Below, one piece after another: positions 54,421 to 63,396 of a DNA stretch of 64,000 bases. Under the pieces are notes generated by a model. That model made no database searches. It was given only the letters and a program-made list of their open reading frames with translations, and was not told the DNA's origin. Origin of the DNA: Alcanivorax sp. (GTDB lineage: Bacteria > Pseudomonadota > Gammaproteobacteria > Pseudomonadales > Alcanivoracaceae). The position numbers and the translations under genes were made by a program. The first letter of the stretch is position 1; the number at the start of each line of letters is the position of its first letter. The DNA lies in assembly GCF_002733835.1 (NCBI RefSeq), contig NZ_NVWY01000002.1:114632-178631 (forward strand), written 5' to 3'.

Positions 54421-56223
54421 ATGTCAGAGCCTGTTCGCATCGGTTGTGCCGCCGGATTCTGGGGCGATACCAACAGTGCTGCCTTCCAGCTGGTCCACCA
54501 GACCGAGCTGGATTACCTGGTGTTCGATTACCTGGCCGAAGTCACCCTGTCGATCATGGCCGGGGCGCGGATGAAAGACCCCAACGCCGGCTATGCCCAT
54601 GACTTTGTCACCAATGTGATGGCCCCTCTCGCCAAGGACATCAAGGCGAAAAACATCAAGGTGATCAGCAACGCCGGGGGCGTGAACCCCCGTGCCTGCC
54701 GCGATGCCCTGCAAAAAGCGTTTACGGCCGCCGGCGTGGAAATGAAGATTGCCCTGGTAGAAGGGGACGATCTGAATACACGCCGCAACGATTTTGCCGA
54801 TGTGACCGAACTGGACAGCGGCGCCCCCCTGCCCCCCATGACGGTCACCATGAACGCCTACCTGGGCGCCCTGCCCATCAAGGCAGCACTGGATGCCGGC
54901 GCCGACATCGTGCTGACCGGCCGCATAGCCGACTCTGCCGTGGTGCTGGGCCCGCTGATGCACGAGTTCGACTGGTCCGCCGAGGATTACGACAAGCTGG
55001 CCCAGGGGTCGCTGGCCGGGCACGTGATCGAATGCGGCGCCCAATGCACCGGCGGCAACTTCACCGACTGGCGCGACGTGCCGGACTTCCACAACATGGG
55101 TTTCCCGGTGGCCGAATGCCATGCGGATGGCCACTTTGTGATCACCAAGCCTGACAACACCGGTGGTTTGGTCACCTGCGCCACCGTGGGCGAGCAGATC
55201 GTGTACGAAATTGGCGACCCCCGAGCCTATTTGCTGCCGGACGTGGTGTGCGATTTTACCCAGGTGACACTGGAACAGGTCGGCGAGCATCGAGTCAGCG
55301 TCTCCGGCGCCCGGGGCCTGCCCCCCACGGACAGCTATAAAGTCTCCGCCACCTACCCGGACGGCAACCGGATTACCGCCTCCTTTTTGATGGGGGGCAT
55401 CGATGCACCCGCCAAAGGCCAGGTGGTCGCCGACGCCATACTCAAAAAAGTGGCCGGTCTCTTTCAGCAGCTCGGCATGGCCCCGTTCCGCGACACCAGT
55501 GTGGAAGTGCTCGGCAGCGAAAGTACCTATGGCGCTAATGCCCGCCGCGCGGACACCCGTGAAGTGGTGGTCAAAATCGCCGCCCTGCACGATGACAAGA
55601 AAGCGCTGGGCCTGTTTGCCCGGGAAATCGCCCAGGCCGCCACCGGCATGGCGCCGGGCCTTTCCGGCCTGGTCGGCGGCCGCCCCAAACCCTTCCCGCG
55701 CATCCGCCTGTTTTCTACCCTGGTAGAAAAAAGCGCAGTAACCGCCACTGTGGACCTGGATGGCAACACGCAATCCGTCGACATCCCCACCGGTCAGGTC
55801 TTTGATGCCAGCGCCCTGCCCCAGGACACGGACTACGGCACCGCCAACGACGATGCTGACACCGACACCACAGTGCCCCTGGTCAAACTGGCCTGGGCCC
55901 GCAGTGGCGACAAGGGCAATCATGCCAACATCGGCGTCATCGCTCGCAAGGCGGAATATTTGCCTTACCTGAATGCGGCGCTGACCGAGCAAAGTGTGGC
56001 CACATACATGCAGCACGTGCTGGACCCGGACGCAGGCAGCGTGCACCGCTGGTCCATGCCCGGCATGAATGCCTTCAACTTTCTGTTGAAAAACGCCCTG
56101 GGCGGCGGCGGCATCGCTTCGCTGCGCATTGACCCGCAAGGCAAGGCCTTTGCCCAGCAGTTACTGGATATGCCTGTAAAAGTAAGCAACGAAATCGCCA
56201 AAACACTCACAGAAAATGAATAA
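54421..56223 (+). CDS. atuA: AtuA-family protein (DUF1446)
   Basis: 600 residues from the ATG at 54421 with GGAG 6 bp upstream. The long N-terminal domain ([20 protein letters not shown], then [20 protein letters not shown]) is DUF1446; the C-terminal domain of about 110 residues begins [20 protein letters not shown]. AtuA is needed for growth on citronellol and related terpenes in Pseudomonas, but its reaction is unknown. It is the first gene of the cluster. The cluster runs with short gaps interrupted by repeats. Confidence 0.9.
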   Translation: MSEPVRIGCAAGFWGDTNSAAFQLVHQTELDYLVFDYLAEVTLSIMAGARMKDPNAGYAHDFVTNVMAPLAKDIKAKNIKVISNAGGVNPRACRDALQKAFTAAGVEMKIALVEGDDLNTRRNDFADVTELDSGAPLPPMTVTMNAYLGALPIKAALDAGADIVLTGRIADSAVVLGPLMHEFDWSAEDYDKLAQGSLAGHVIECGAQCTGGNFTDWRDVPDFHNMGFPVAECHADGHFVITKPDNTGGLVTCATVGEQIVYEIGDPRAYLLPDVVCDFTQVTLEQVGEHRVSVSGARGLPPTDSYKVSATYPDGNRITASFLMGGIDAPAKGQVVADAILKKVAGLFQQLGMAPFRDTSVEVLGSESTYGANARRADTREVVVKIAALHDDKKALGLFAREIAQAATGMAPGLSGLVGGRPKPFPRIRLFSTLVEKSAVTATVDLDGNTQSVDIPTGQVFDASALPQDTDYGTANDDADTDTTVPLVKLAWARSGDKGNHANIGVIARKAEYLPYLNAALTEQSVATYMQHVLDPDAGSVHRWSMPGMNAFNFLLKNALGGGGIASLRIDPQGKAFAQQLLDMPVKVSNEIAKTLTENE

Positions 56224-56224
56224 T

Positions 56225-56307
56225 TTTGTGGGAAGTCATGCTTGCATGACGAATCGACGCCCACCACGACCGAGCGCTATTCGCGATGCAAGCATCGCTT
56301 CCCACAA
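56225..56307. repeat. Second REP-type inverted pair between atuA and the SDR gene
   Basis: TTTGTGGGAAGTCATGCTTG from 56225 and the inverse ending GCTTCCCACAAA at 56307. The core TCATGCTTGCATGA / CGATGCAAGCATCG differs between arms but both are palindromic, and the flanks TTTGTGGGAAG are the same. It is a different REP class from the GTAGGAG type. Confidence 0.7.
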
Positions 56308-56332
56308 AGAAGGACAAACCAAGGACTAAAAC

Positions 56333-57202
56333 ATGTCATACCGTTCCGTCTTTAAAGAAAACCTGTTCGCCGGCCAGAATATCATTGTCACCGGCGGCGG
56401 CTCCGGCATCGGCCGCTGTACCGCCCATGAGCTGGCAGCACTGGGCGCCCGTGTTGTGCTCATCGGCCGCAAGCAGGAAAAACTTGATGCGGTGGCTGCA
56501 GAAATTGCCGAAGACGGCGGCCAGGCTCTGGGATTCGCTTGCGACATCCGCGATGAAGAAGCGGTGAAAGCCACCGTGGCCGATGTCTACAAGGCGGTCG
56601 AGGTTGTCCATGGGCTGGTCAACAACGCCGGCGGCCAGTTCCCTTCCCCGCTGGCCCTGATCAGCCAGAAAGGCTGGGAAACCGTGGTACGCACCAACCT
56701 GACCGGCGGCTTTCTGATGGCCCGGGAAGTGTTCCTGCAGGGCATGAACAAAAACGGCGGTGCCATCGTCAACATCGTTGCCGACATGTGGGGGGGCATG
56801 CCGGGCATGGGCCACTCCGGCGCGGCTCGCGCGGGCATGGTCAACTTCACCCAGACCTCGGCCTACGAATGGGGCAGCTGTGGTGTGCGCGTCAACGCAG
56901 TGGCCCCGGGCTGGATCATGTCCAGCGGCATGGACACCTACCCGGAAAGCTTCAAGCAAACCCTGAAAACCCTGCGCGCCGCCGTACCGCTACAACGCAT
57001 GGGCAATGAATCGGAAGTGTCCGGCGCAATCTGCTTCCTGCTCAGCGACGCGGCCGCCTTTATCAGTGGCGACACCCTGCGCATTGATGGTGCCGCCAGC
57101 CAGGGCAATGTGGCGATCTTCCCGCTGCCCGCCCACGACAAGAGCAAGCCGTTCGATGGCTTCCACCGTGCCACCACCCCGGACGTGTTCAAGGATCTCT
57201 AA
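56333..57202 (+). CDS. atuB: SDR-family oxidoreductase of the atu cluster, PECR-like
   Basis: 289 residues. NAD(P) motif IIVTGGGSGIGRCTAHELA, then VHGLVNNAGGQF. At the catalytic position the usual Tyr-x3-Lys is replaced by HSGAARAGM (His and Arg), as in peroxisomal trans-2-enoyl-CoA reductases (PECR) and 2,4-dienoyl-CoA reductase relatives. The C-terminal part EVSGAICFLLSDAAAFISGD is typical. By position it is AtuB; Pseudomonas also has AtuG in a later position, absent here up to 64000. It could act on the acyl-CoA double bond. The TAA overlaps the ATG of atuC. Confidence 0.8.
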   Translation: MSYRSVFKENLFAGQNIIVTGGGSGIGRCTAHELAALGARVVLIGRKQEKLDAVAAEIAEDGGQALGFACDIRDEEAVKATVADVYKAVEVVHGLVNNAGGQFPSPLALISQKGWETVVRTNLTGGFLMAREVFLQGMNKNGGAIVNIVADMWGGMPGMGHSGAARAGMVNFTQTSAYEWGSCGVRVNAVAPGWIMSSGMDTYPESFKQTLKTLRAAVPLQRMGNESEVSGAICFLLSDAAAFISGDTLRIDGAASQGNVAIFPLPAHDKSKPFDGFHRATTPDVFKDL

Positions 57203-58812
57203 TGGCGACTCTCGACAGCGCACTTGACCCCAACAGCGAAGAATACCGCCAGAACCGCGAGGCCTTGCTCGCGGCCGTGGAGGAATTCCGTGCCATCGAA
57301 CAGGCCGTCGTGGATACCGCGGAAAGCAAACGCGCCAAGTTTGAAAAGCGCGGCCAGCTGCTTCCCCACGAACGTATCTCCCGGCTGCTGGATGCAGGCT
57401 CCCCGTTTCTGAGTCTGATGAATCTGGCCGGCTATAAGATGCACGACGACAAGGACGGCACCGAAGCCGGCGGCAGCACCATTGCCGGCATTGGCTATGT
57501 GTCCGGCGTACGCTGTCTGGTCACCGCCTCTAACTCGGCCATCAAGGGCGGCACTATTTCCCCCTCCGGCCTGCACAAGACCCTGCGCCTGCAACGCATC
57601 GCCCTGGAAAACAAACTGCCGGTGGTCAGCCTGGTGGAATCCGGCGGTGCCAACCTGAACTACGCCGCAGAAGTATTCGTGGATGGCGCCCGCACCTTTG
57701 CCAACCAGGCACGCCTGTCCGCCGCAGGCATCCCTCAAATTACCGTGGTGCACGGTAACGCCACCGCCGGCGGGGCTTATCAGCCGGGCCTGTCTGATTA
57801 CGTCGTGGTGGTTCGCGAACGCGCCAAGATGTTTCTGGCCGGCCCGCCGCTGCTGAAAGCCGCCACCGGGGAAATCGCCACCGACGAAGAGCTGGGCGGC
57901 GCCGAAATGCATGCAGGTACCGCCGGCACCGCCGAGTACCTGGCGCAATCCGATGCAGACGGTATCAGCCAGGCTCGAGATCTGGTGAAGCTACTGGGCT
58001 GGCGCCGGGCGGCGGCAACCACTCCCGAGCATGAAGAACCGAAATTCCCGCCGGAAGAACTGCTCGGCGTGGTACCTGCTGACGCCAAGAAGCCCTACGA
58101 CGTGCGCGAAATCATCGCCCGTATCGTTGACGGTTCCGATTTTCTCGACTTCAAGAATGAGTGGGACAGCGCCACCGTCTGTGGCTGGAGCACCATCGAA
58201 GGCAAACCCGTGGGCATCATTGGCAATAATGGCCCGATTACCCCACGCGGCGCCGCCAAGGCGGCCCAGTTTATCCAGCTGTGCGACCAGACCCGTCGCC
58301 CCTTACTGTTCCTTCACAACACCACCGGTTTCATGGTCGGTACCGACGCGGAACAGAACGGCGTTATCAAGAACGGTTCGAAAATGCTGCAGGCGGTGGC
58401 CAACGCACGGGTGCCCAAAATCTCCATCGTGGTGGGCGGCTCCTACGGCGCCGGTAATTACGCCATGTGCGGGCGCGGCCTGGACCCGCGCTTCATCTTT
58501 GCCTGGCCCAATTCCAAAGTCGCCGTCATGGGTGGCCAGCAGGCCGGCATGGTGCTGCGAATCGTGGCCGAGGGAAAACAGCGGGCCAACGGTATCGAAC
58601 CGGACCCCAAAGTGCTCGACATGCTGCAACAGACCACCGCCCAGAAACTCGACAGCCAGTCCACTGCCCTCTACGGCACGGCGCGCTTGTGGGACGACGG
58701 CATTATCGACCCCCGCGACACACGCCAGGTGGTGGCCTACGCCCTGGATATCTGCGATGACGCAGAGCAACGCCAGCTACACCCGAATTCATTCGGGGTG
58801 GCGAGACTATAA
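57202..58812 (+). CDS. atuC: Acyl-CoA carboxylase beta subunit (geranyl-CoA type)
   Basis: 536 residues, carboxyltransferase of the biotin-dependent acyl-CoA carboxylases. Seen: LESGGANLNYAAEVFVDGAR, VVHGNATAGGAYQPGLSDYV, IIGNNGPITPRGAAKAAQFI, FLHNTTGFMVGTDAEQNGVI and SYGAGNYAMCGRGLDPRFIF. With AtuF it would carboxylate cis-geranyl-CoA to isohexenylglutaconyl-CoA. Methylcrotonyl-CoA carboxylase (LiuB) is the close alternative; the atuA and atuD neighbours favour the geranyl type. Start fused to the previous stop (TAATG). Followed by a heptamer element (58815-58892). Confidence 0.88.
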   Translation: MATLDSALDPNSEEYRQNREALLAAVEEFRAIEQAVVDTAESKRAKFEKRGQLLPHERISRLLDAGSPFLSLMNLAGYKMHDDKDGTEAGGSTIAGIGYVSGVRCLVTASNSAIKGGTISPSGLHKTLRLQRIALENKLPVVSLVESGGANLNYAAEVFVDGARTFANQARLSAAGIPQITVVHGNATAGGAYQPGLSDYVVVVRERAKMFLAGPPLLKAATGEIATDEELGGAEMHAGTAGTAEYLAQSDADGISQARDLVKLLGWRRAAATTPEHEEPKFPPEELLGVVPADAKKPYDVREIIARIVDGSDFLDFKNEWDSATVCGWSTIEGKPVGIIGNNGPITPRGAAKAAQFIQLCDQTRRPLLFLHNTTGFMVGTDAEQNGVIKNGSKMLQAVANARVPKISIVVGGSYGAGNYAMCGRGLDPRFIFAWPNSKVAVMGGQQAGMVLRIVAEGKQRANGIEPDPKVLDMLQQTTAQKLDSQSTALYGTARLWDDGIIDPRDTRQVVAYALDICDDAEQRQLHPNSFGVARL

Positions 58813-58814
58813 AA

Positions 58815-58892
58815 GCTACGAGCTTCTAGCTACGAGCAACCAGAAAACGCGGTCTTGTTTTTACTGGCAGCTAGAAGCTCGTGGCTAGCCGC
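58815..58892. repeat. Inverted heptamer-repeat arms, GCTACGA type (locus D)
   Basis: Left arm 58815-58842: GCTACGA, GCTTCTA, GCTACGA, GCAACCA. Right arm 58865-58892: TGGCAGC, TAGAAGC, TCGTGGC, TAGCCGC. The 22-bp centre contains GAAAACGCGG and a T-run. It starts 2 bp after the atuC stop. Confidence 0.75.
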
Positions 58893-58960
58893 TTTGGCAA
58901 CCCACATAGCCAAGAATGGCCGACACAACCGAACATAACGAACACAACAGGGAGCCTCCC

Positions 58961-60118
58961 ATGCAATTCACTCAGGAACACGAAGAACTTCGCCGTACCG
59001 TCCGTAATTTTGTCGACAAGGAACTGAACCCCCATGTGCGTGAATGGGAAGACGCTGGCCGTTTCCCCATTCACGAAGTGTTCAAGAAAATGGGCGATCT
59101 GGGTCTGCTCGGGGTCACCAAGCCGGAAGAGTTTGGCGGCATGGGGCTGGACTACTCCTACGGCATGGTTATGAGCGAAGAAATGGGCCGCGTCCATTGT
59201 GGCGGCGTGCCGTTGGCTGTGGGTGTACAAACCGACATGGCCACCCCAGCCATCGCCCGCTTCGGCTCCGATGAACTGCGTCGTGACTACCTGGCCCCCG
59301 CCATCGCCGGCGACATGGTGGCCTCCATTGCGGTTTCCGAACCCCATGCAGGCTCCGATGTGGCAGCCGTAAAAACCACTGCGGTCAAAGACGGCGATGA
59401 CTACGTGATCAACGGCACCAAGATGTGGATCACCAATTCGCCCAGCGCCGATTTTTTCTGCCTGTTGGCCAACACCTCCGACGCCAAACCCCACGTCAAT
59501 AAATCCCTGATCGTGGTGCCCAGGGATGCGGCTGGCATCACCGTGGACAAGCCTCTGAACAAGCTGGGCATGCGCTCTTCGGAAACCGCCCAGGTGTTCT
59601 TCGATAACGTGCGCGTGCCCCAGCGCAACCTGATCGGTCAGGAAGGCATGGGCTTCATGATGCAGATGATGCAGTTCCAGGAAGAGCGCTTGTTTGCCGC
59701 CGCCAACAGCCTCAAGGGCATGGAACATGTGATCGACGAAACCATCGCCTACGCCAAGGACCGCAAGGTATTCGGCATGTCGCTGATCGATAACCAGAGC
59801 GTGCATTTCCGCCTGGCCGAGCTGCAGACCGAAGTGGAAGCGCTACGCGCCCTCACCTACCAGGCCTGCGAACTGTATGTGAACGGCAAGGACGTCCTGC
59901 AGCTGGCCTCCATGGCCAAACTGAAAGTGGGCCGCCTGAGCCGCGAAGTGGCCGACAGCTGCCTGCAGTACTGGGGCGGCAATGGCTTCATGTGGGAAAA
60001 CCCCGCCGGCCAGCTCTACCGCGATGGTCGCCTGGGCTCCATCGGCGGCGGCGCCGACGAAGTCATGCTGGGCATTATCTGCAAGACCATGGACATTCTG
60101 CCGGGCAAGAAACGCTAG
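58961..60118 (+). CDS. atuD: Acyl-CoA dehydrogenase, citronellyl-CoA type
   Basis: 385 residues from the ATG at 58961 with GGGAG upstream, matching the length of P. aeruginosa AtuD. Acyl-CoA dehydrogenase signatures: ASIAVSEPHAGSDVAAVKTT, KMWITNSPSADFFCLLAN and QYWGGNGFMWENPAGQLYRD, then IGGGADEVMLGIICKTM. FAD-dependent, it would turn citronellyl-CoA into geranyl-CoA, the substrate of AtuC/AtuF. Electrons should go to ETF. It is followed by a perfect 70-bp heptamer array. Confidence 0.88.
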   Translation: MQFTQEHEELRRTVRNFVDKELNPHVREWEDAGRFPIHEVFKKMGDLGLLGVTKPEEFGGMGLDYSYGMVMSEEMGRVHCGGVPLAVGVQTDMATPAIARFGSDELRRDYLAPAIAGDMVASIAVSEPHAGSDVAAVKTTAVKDGDDYVINGTKMWITNSPSADFFCLLANTSDAKPHVNKSLIVVPRDAAGITVDKPLNKLGMRSSETAQVFFDNVRVPQRNLIGQEGMGFMMQMMQFQEERLFAAANSLKGMEHVIDETIAYAKDRKVFGMSLIDNQSVHFRLAELQTEVEALRALTYQACELYVNGKDVLQLASMAKLKVGRLSREVADSCLQYWGGNGFMWENPAGQLYRDGRLGSIGGGADEVMLGIICKTMDILPGKKR

Positions 60119-60120
60119 AT

Positions 60121-60243
60121 GCCGGACGCCGGACGCCGGACGCCGGACGCCGGACGCCGGACGCCGGACGCCGGACGCCGGACGCCGGACAAATTGTGTG
60201 TTTTGATTTTTTCGCGTCAAGCATCTGGCGTTCAGCGTCAGGC
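60121..60243. repeat. Perfect GCCGGAC x10 array with inverted degenerate arm (locus F)
   Basis: 60121-60190 is ten exact copies of GCCGGAC (70 bp), 2 bp after the atuD stop. After a T-rich spacer (60191-60215) comes the inverse arm 60216-60243: GTCAAGC, ATCTGGC, GTTCAGC, GTCAGGC. The right arm has four degenerate units while the left has ten identical ones, so the left probably expanded by slippage. It is 24 bp upstream of atuE. Confidence 0.9.
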
Positions 60244-60266
60244 CCGCATTTTCGAAGGACAAAGCA

Positions 60267-61079
60267 ATGAGCCTACCGCAAACCGAAACAATCACCCTTA
60301 ACCAGGACGGCCCGGTTCTGCATATCACGCTGAACCGGCCCGAAAGCCGCAATGCCATGAGCCTGACCATGGTGAACGAATTGATGGCGGTATTCGAAAG
60401 CGTGGCTGGCGACACCGGGGTTCGCGCCATTGTTTTGCGCGGCGCCGACGGTCATTTCTGTGCCGGCGGCGACATCAAGGATATGGCCGGGGCGCGACAG
60501 CAGGCCGCCGGCGGCGACGATAATGCCTTCCAGACATTGAACCGCCGCTTCGGGGAAATGATCACCGCAGCCAACCGTCAGCCACAGGTAATGATCACCG
60601 TGCTGGAAGGGGCTGTCCTTGGCGGCGGCTTTGGCTTGGCGTGTATTTCTGACGTGGCCATCGCCAGCGAAGACGCCACTTTCGGCCTGCCGGAAACCGG
60701 GCTGGGCGTAATCCCCGCACAAATTGCCCCCTTTGTGGTAGAGCGTATCGGCCTGACCCAGGCCCGCCGCCTGGCGTTGACTGGCATACGCTTCAAAGGA
60801 AACGAAGCCTTGCGGCTGGGTATCGTGCATGAGGTTGCTGACAACAGCGACGCCCTGGATACCGCCCTGGAAAACACCCTAAAGGCGGTGCGTCGCTGCG
60901 CGCCCCATGCTAACCGGGTTACCAAGGAGCTGGTGCTGAACGTGGGCCACATTCCCATGGACACCCTGTTGGACCAGGCCGCCACCGACTTTGCCGCGGC
61001 GGTTAACAGCGAGGAAGGCCAGGAAGGCACCATGGCGTTCGTACAAAAACGCCCGGCGTCCTGGAACACCCCAAGCTGA
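60267..61079 (+). CDS. atuE: Enoyl-CoA hydratase, isohexenylglutaconyl-CoA type
   Basis: 270 residues, start ATG at 60267 after GAAGGAC. Crotonase family: HITLNRPESRNAMSLTMVNE, the oxyanion-hole stretch RGADGHFCAGGDIKDMAGAR and LEGAVLGGGFGLACISDVAI. The catalytic region ATFGLPETGLGVIPAQIAPF is present. In the Atu pathway the enzyme hydrates isohexenylglutaconyl-CoA to 3-hydroxy-3-isohexenylglutaryl-CoA. LiuC is a related alternative. Confidence 0.87.
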   Translation: MSLPQTETITLNQDGPVLHITLNRPESRNAMSLTMVNELMAVFESVAGDTGVRAIVLRGADGHFCAGGDIKDMAGARQQAAGGDDNAFQTLNRRFGEMITAANRQPQVMITVLEGAVLGGGFGLACISDVAIASEDATFGLPETGLGVIPAQIAPFVVERIGLTQARRLALTGIRFKGNEALRLGIVHEVADNSDALDTALENTLKAVRRCAPHANRVTKELVLNVGHIPMDTLLDQAATDFAAAVNSEEGQEGTMAFVQKRPASWNTPS

Positions 61080-61090
61080 ACCGATACACC

Positions 61091-61165
61091 GTAGGAGGCT
61101 GCTTGCAGGCGAACCGATGTAGCAGATCCGTCGCCGATGGTTCGCTTGCAAGCAAGCTCCTACAG
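61091..61165. repeat. REP pair (REPIN-like) between atuE and atuF
   Basis: GTAGGAGGCTGCTTGCAGGC begins at 61091 (extends GAACC) and the inverse GGTTCGCTTGCAAGC...CTCCTACAG runs 61139-61165. The pair spans 75 bp. The right arm is the same as in the atuR-atuA gap. Confidence 0.8.
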
Positions 61166-61203
61166 GAAAGCATTTTCAACCGGAACACCGGTAAGGAATC
61201 ACA

Positions 61204-63162
61204 ATGAGCTTTGAAAAAATCCTGATTGCCAACCGTGGCGAGATTGCCTGCCGGGTCATCTCCACCGCCCAGTCCCTGGGCTACCGGACCGTGGCGGTCT
61301 ATTCCGAGCCGGATGCCGGTGCCCGTCATGTGCAACTGGCTGACGAAGCCGTCTGCATCGGCCCGGCCCTGGCCAGCGCCTCCTACCTGAACATGGACGC
61401 CCTGCTCGCCGCCTGCCAACAAACCGGCGCCGATGCGGTACATCCCGGTTACGGCTTCCTGTCCGAGAACGCCGCCTTCTCCAAGGCATGCAAAGAGGCG
61501 GGCATCACTTTTATCGGCCCTGATGAAGACGCCATTCAACTGATGGGTTCCAAACGGCTTTCCAAGATCGCCATGCAGGACGCTGGCGTGCCGTGTATCC
61601 CCGGCTATCAGGGTGAAGAGCAAAGTGATGAGCGCCTACAGCAGGAAGCAGAGCGCATTGGCCTGCCGTTGATGATCAAGGCCAGCGCCGGCGGTGGTGG
61701 CCGGGGCATGCGCGTGGTTACCGACGCCAGTGATATCAGCGCTCAGCTGAAAAGTGCCCGCCAGGAAGCGAAAAACGCGTTCGGCAGTGACGAGCTGATA
61801 CTGGAACGCGCTGTCCTGCAGCCCCGGCATGTGGAAATCCAGGTATTCGGTGATCGCCACGGTAACGTGATCCATCTGGGCGAGCGCGACTGCTCAGTGC
61901 AACGTCGCCACCAGAAAGTGGTAGAAGAAGCGCCCTCCCCGGCAGTGAACGAATCCCTGCGCCAGCGCATGGGCGAGGCCGCCGTACAGGCGGCCAGGGC
62001 CTGCCAATATGTGGGGGCCGGCACGGTGGAATTTCTGCTGGCGCCGGAAGGTGACTTTTTCTTCCTGGAAATGAACACCCGCCTGCAGGTAGAGCATCCG
62101 GTCACCGAGCTGGTCACCGGTCTGGATCTGGTCGCCTGGCAAATCAAGGTCGCTAGAGGCGAAGCCCTGCCGCTGACCCAGGACCAGGTACAGCTCACCG
62201 GCCATGCCATGGAAGTCCGTCTCTATGCCGAAGACCCGGCGCAGAACTACATGCCGCAAACCGGCCCGGTATTGCGCTGGCAACCGGCCAGTGGTGACGG
62301 AATTCGCATCGATCACGGTCTGGTGGAAGGCGCCGAGATTGGCAGCCATTACGACCCCATGCTGGCCAAGATCATCGCCGTGGGCGACAGCCGCGAAGAT
62401 GCACGCCGCCGGCTGATTCGTGCCGTGCAGGACACCACCCTGATGGGCGTAAACGACAACCGCCGGTTTCTGGCAGCGATCCTGGCCCACCCGGTATTCG
62501 CCAATGGCGATGCCACCACCGCCTTTATCGGCGAAGACTTTGCCGACGACAGCAGCCTGGCCGGCGACGCCCCTGACAACACCCTGTGGGCACTGGCCGC
62601 TTTGCATCACTGTCGACGCGAAACACCCAATGACACCCTGCGAGGCTGGCACTCCAGTACGCTAGGAGCCCAACCGGTGGCGTTACGCAGCGGTGAACAT
62701 AAACAGACGCTGTACATCCGCTATCAGGGCAACCAGGTCACCATCACTTTTGAGAACACCTCCGACACCCTCACGCTGACGCCGCTGAGCGGCGATCGCG
62801 TAGACGTGAACGGCGTGGAAGTAACCGCCAGCGTGATCCAGCATGGCAATCAATACTGGCTGCAGAGTCAAGGCCACACAGCTTGTTTCAGTGATGCTAC
62901 CCACACCGCTGCCGGCAGCAGTGACCAGGCCGGTTCCGGCCTGATCCGTGCCCCCATGGACGGCGCCGTCATCGATGTGAACGTCAAAGCCGGCGATACC
63001 GTCAGCAAAGGGCAGGTTCTGGTGGTGATGGAAGCCATGAAAATGGAACACAGCCTCAAAGCAGACTGCGACGGCACCATTGAAGTACTGGATCTCAGCG
63101 TGGGCAGCCAGGTAAAACGCCAGCAATTGCTGGTTACTGTCACCCCGGATGCAGCGGAGTAA
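61204..63162 (+). CDS. atuF: Acyl-CoA carboxylase alpha subunit (geranyl-CoA type)
   Basis: 652 residues. Biotin carboxylase domain (about 1-450) with KILIANRGEIACRVISTAQS, KASAGGGGRGMRVV and FLEMNTRLQVEHPVTELVTG. The biotin carrier domain is at the C-terminus with MEAMKMEHS, Lys613 being the biotinylation site. It supplies carboxybiotin to AtuC. The start follows GTAAGGAATCACA. The methylcrotonyl-CoA alpha subunit (LiuD) is the close alternative, as for AtuC. Confidence 0.9.
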   Translation: MSFEKILIANRGEIACRVISTAQSLGYRTVAVYSEPDAGARHVQLADEAVCIGPALASASYLNMDALLAACQQTGADAVHPGYGFLSENAAFSKACKEAGITFIGPDEDAIQLMGSKRLSKIAMQDAGVPCIPGYQGEEQSDERLQQEAERIGLPLMIKASAGGGGRGMRVVTDASDISAQLKSARQEAKNAFGSDELILERAVLQPRHVEIQVFGDRHGNVIHLGERDCSVQRRHQKVVEEAPSPAVNESLRQRMGEAAVQAARACQYVGAGTVEFLLAPEGDFFFLEMNTRLQVEHPVTELVTGLDLVAWQIKVARGEALPLTQDQVQLTGHAMEVRLYAEDPAQNYMPQTGPVLRWQPASGDGIRIDHGLVEGAEIGSHYDPMLAKIIAVGDSREDARRRLIRAVQDTTLMGVNDNRRFLAAILAHPVFANGDATTAFIGEDFADDSSLAGDAPDNTLWALAALHHCRRETPNDTLRGWHSSTLGAQPVALRSGEHKQTLYIRYQGNQVTITFENTSDTLTLTPLSGDRVDVNGVEVTASVIQHGNQYWLQSQGHTACFSDATHTAAGSSDQAGSGLIRAPMDGAVIDVNVKAGDTVSKGQVLVVMEAMKMEHSLKADCDGTIEVLDLSVGSQVKRQQLLVTVTPDAAE

Positions 63163-63396
63163 CCCCCGTCACATTCGGTCAGTGACAATTTTCCCACGGA
63201 GAAGGACACTCCGCTGTGATCCAATAATCCGCGCCGGGCAGATCGGGCCAAAACGGCCCCTCCGATTTCCCCGGGCACTGCCACCGGGCAGGGTGCTTGC
63301 CCTGCCCTGGTGCTACGGTTAAGGTAAGCGCCCGCTTGCCAACACTGGGCTACGGGCTTTTCCGAGCCTTCCAAGAACACAGACAATGGAGATCCT

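Noticed and set aside
54424-56139. Long open frame antisense to atuA (about 570 codons)
   Set aside because: Shadow of the high-GC atuA codons; no ribosome site, no recognisable domain, and atuA on the plus strand is a clear family member.
60121-60243. CRISPR array
   Set aside because: The units are contiguous 7-mers without spacers, and no cas gene is present.
59992-60301. Open frames through the GCCGGAC array giving PDAGRRT peptide repeats
   Set aside because: A 7-bp repeat read in any frame gives a periodic peptide; there is no ribosome site and the frames overlap atuD and atuE.
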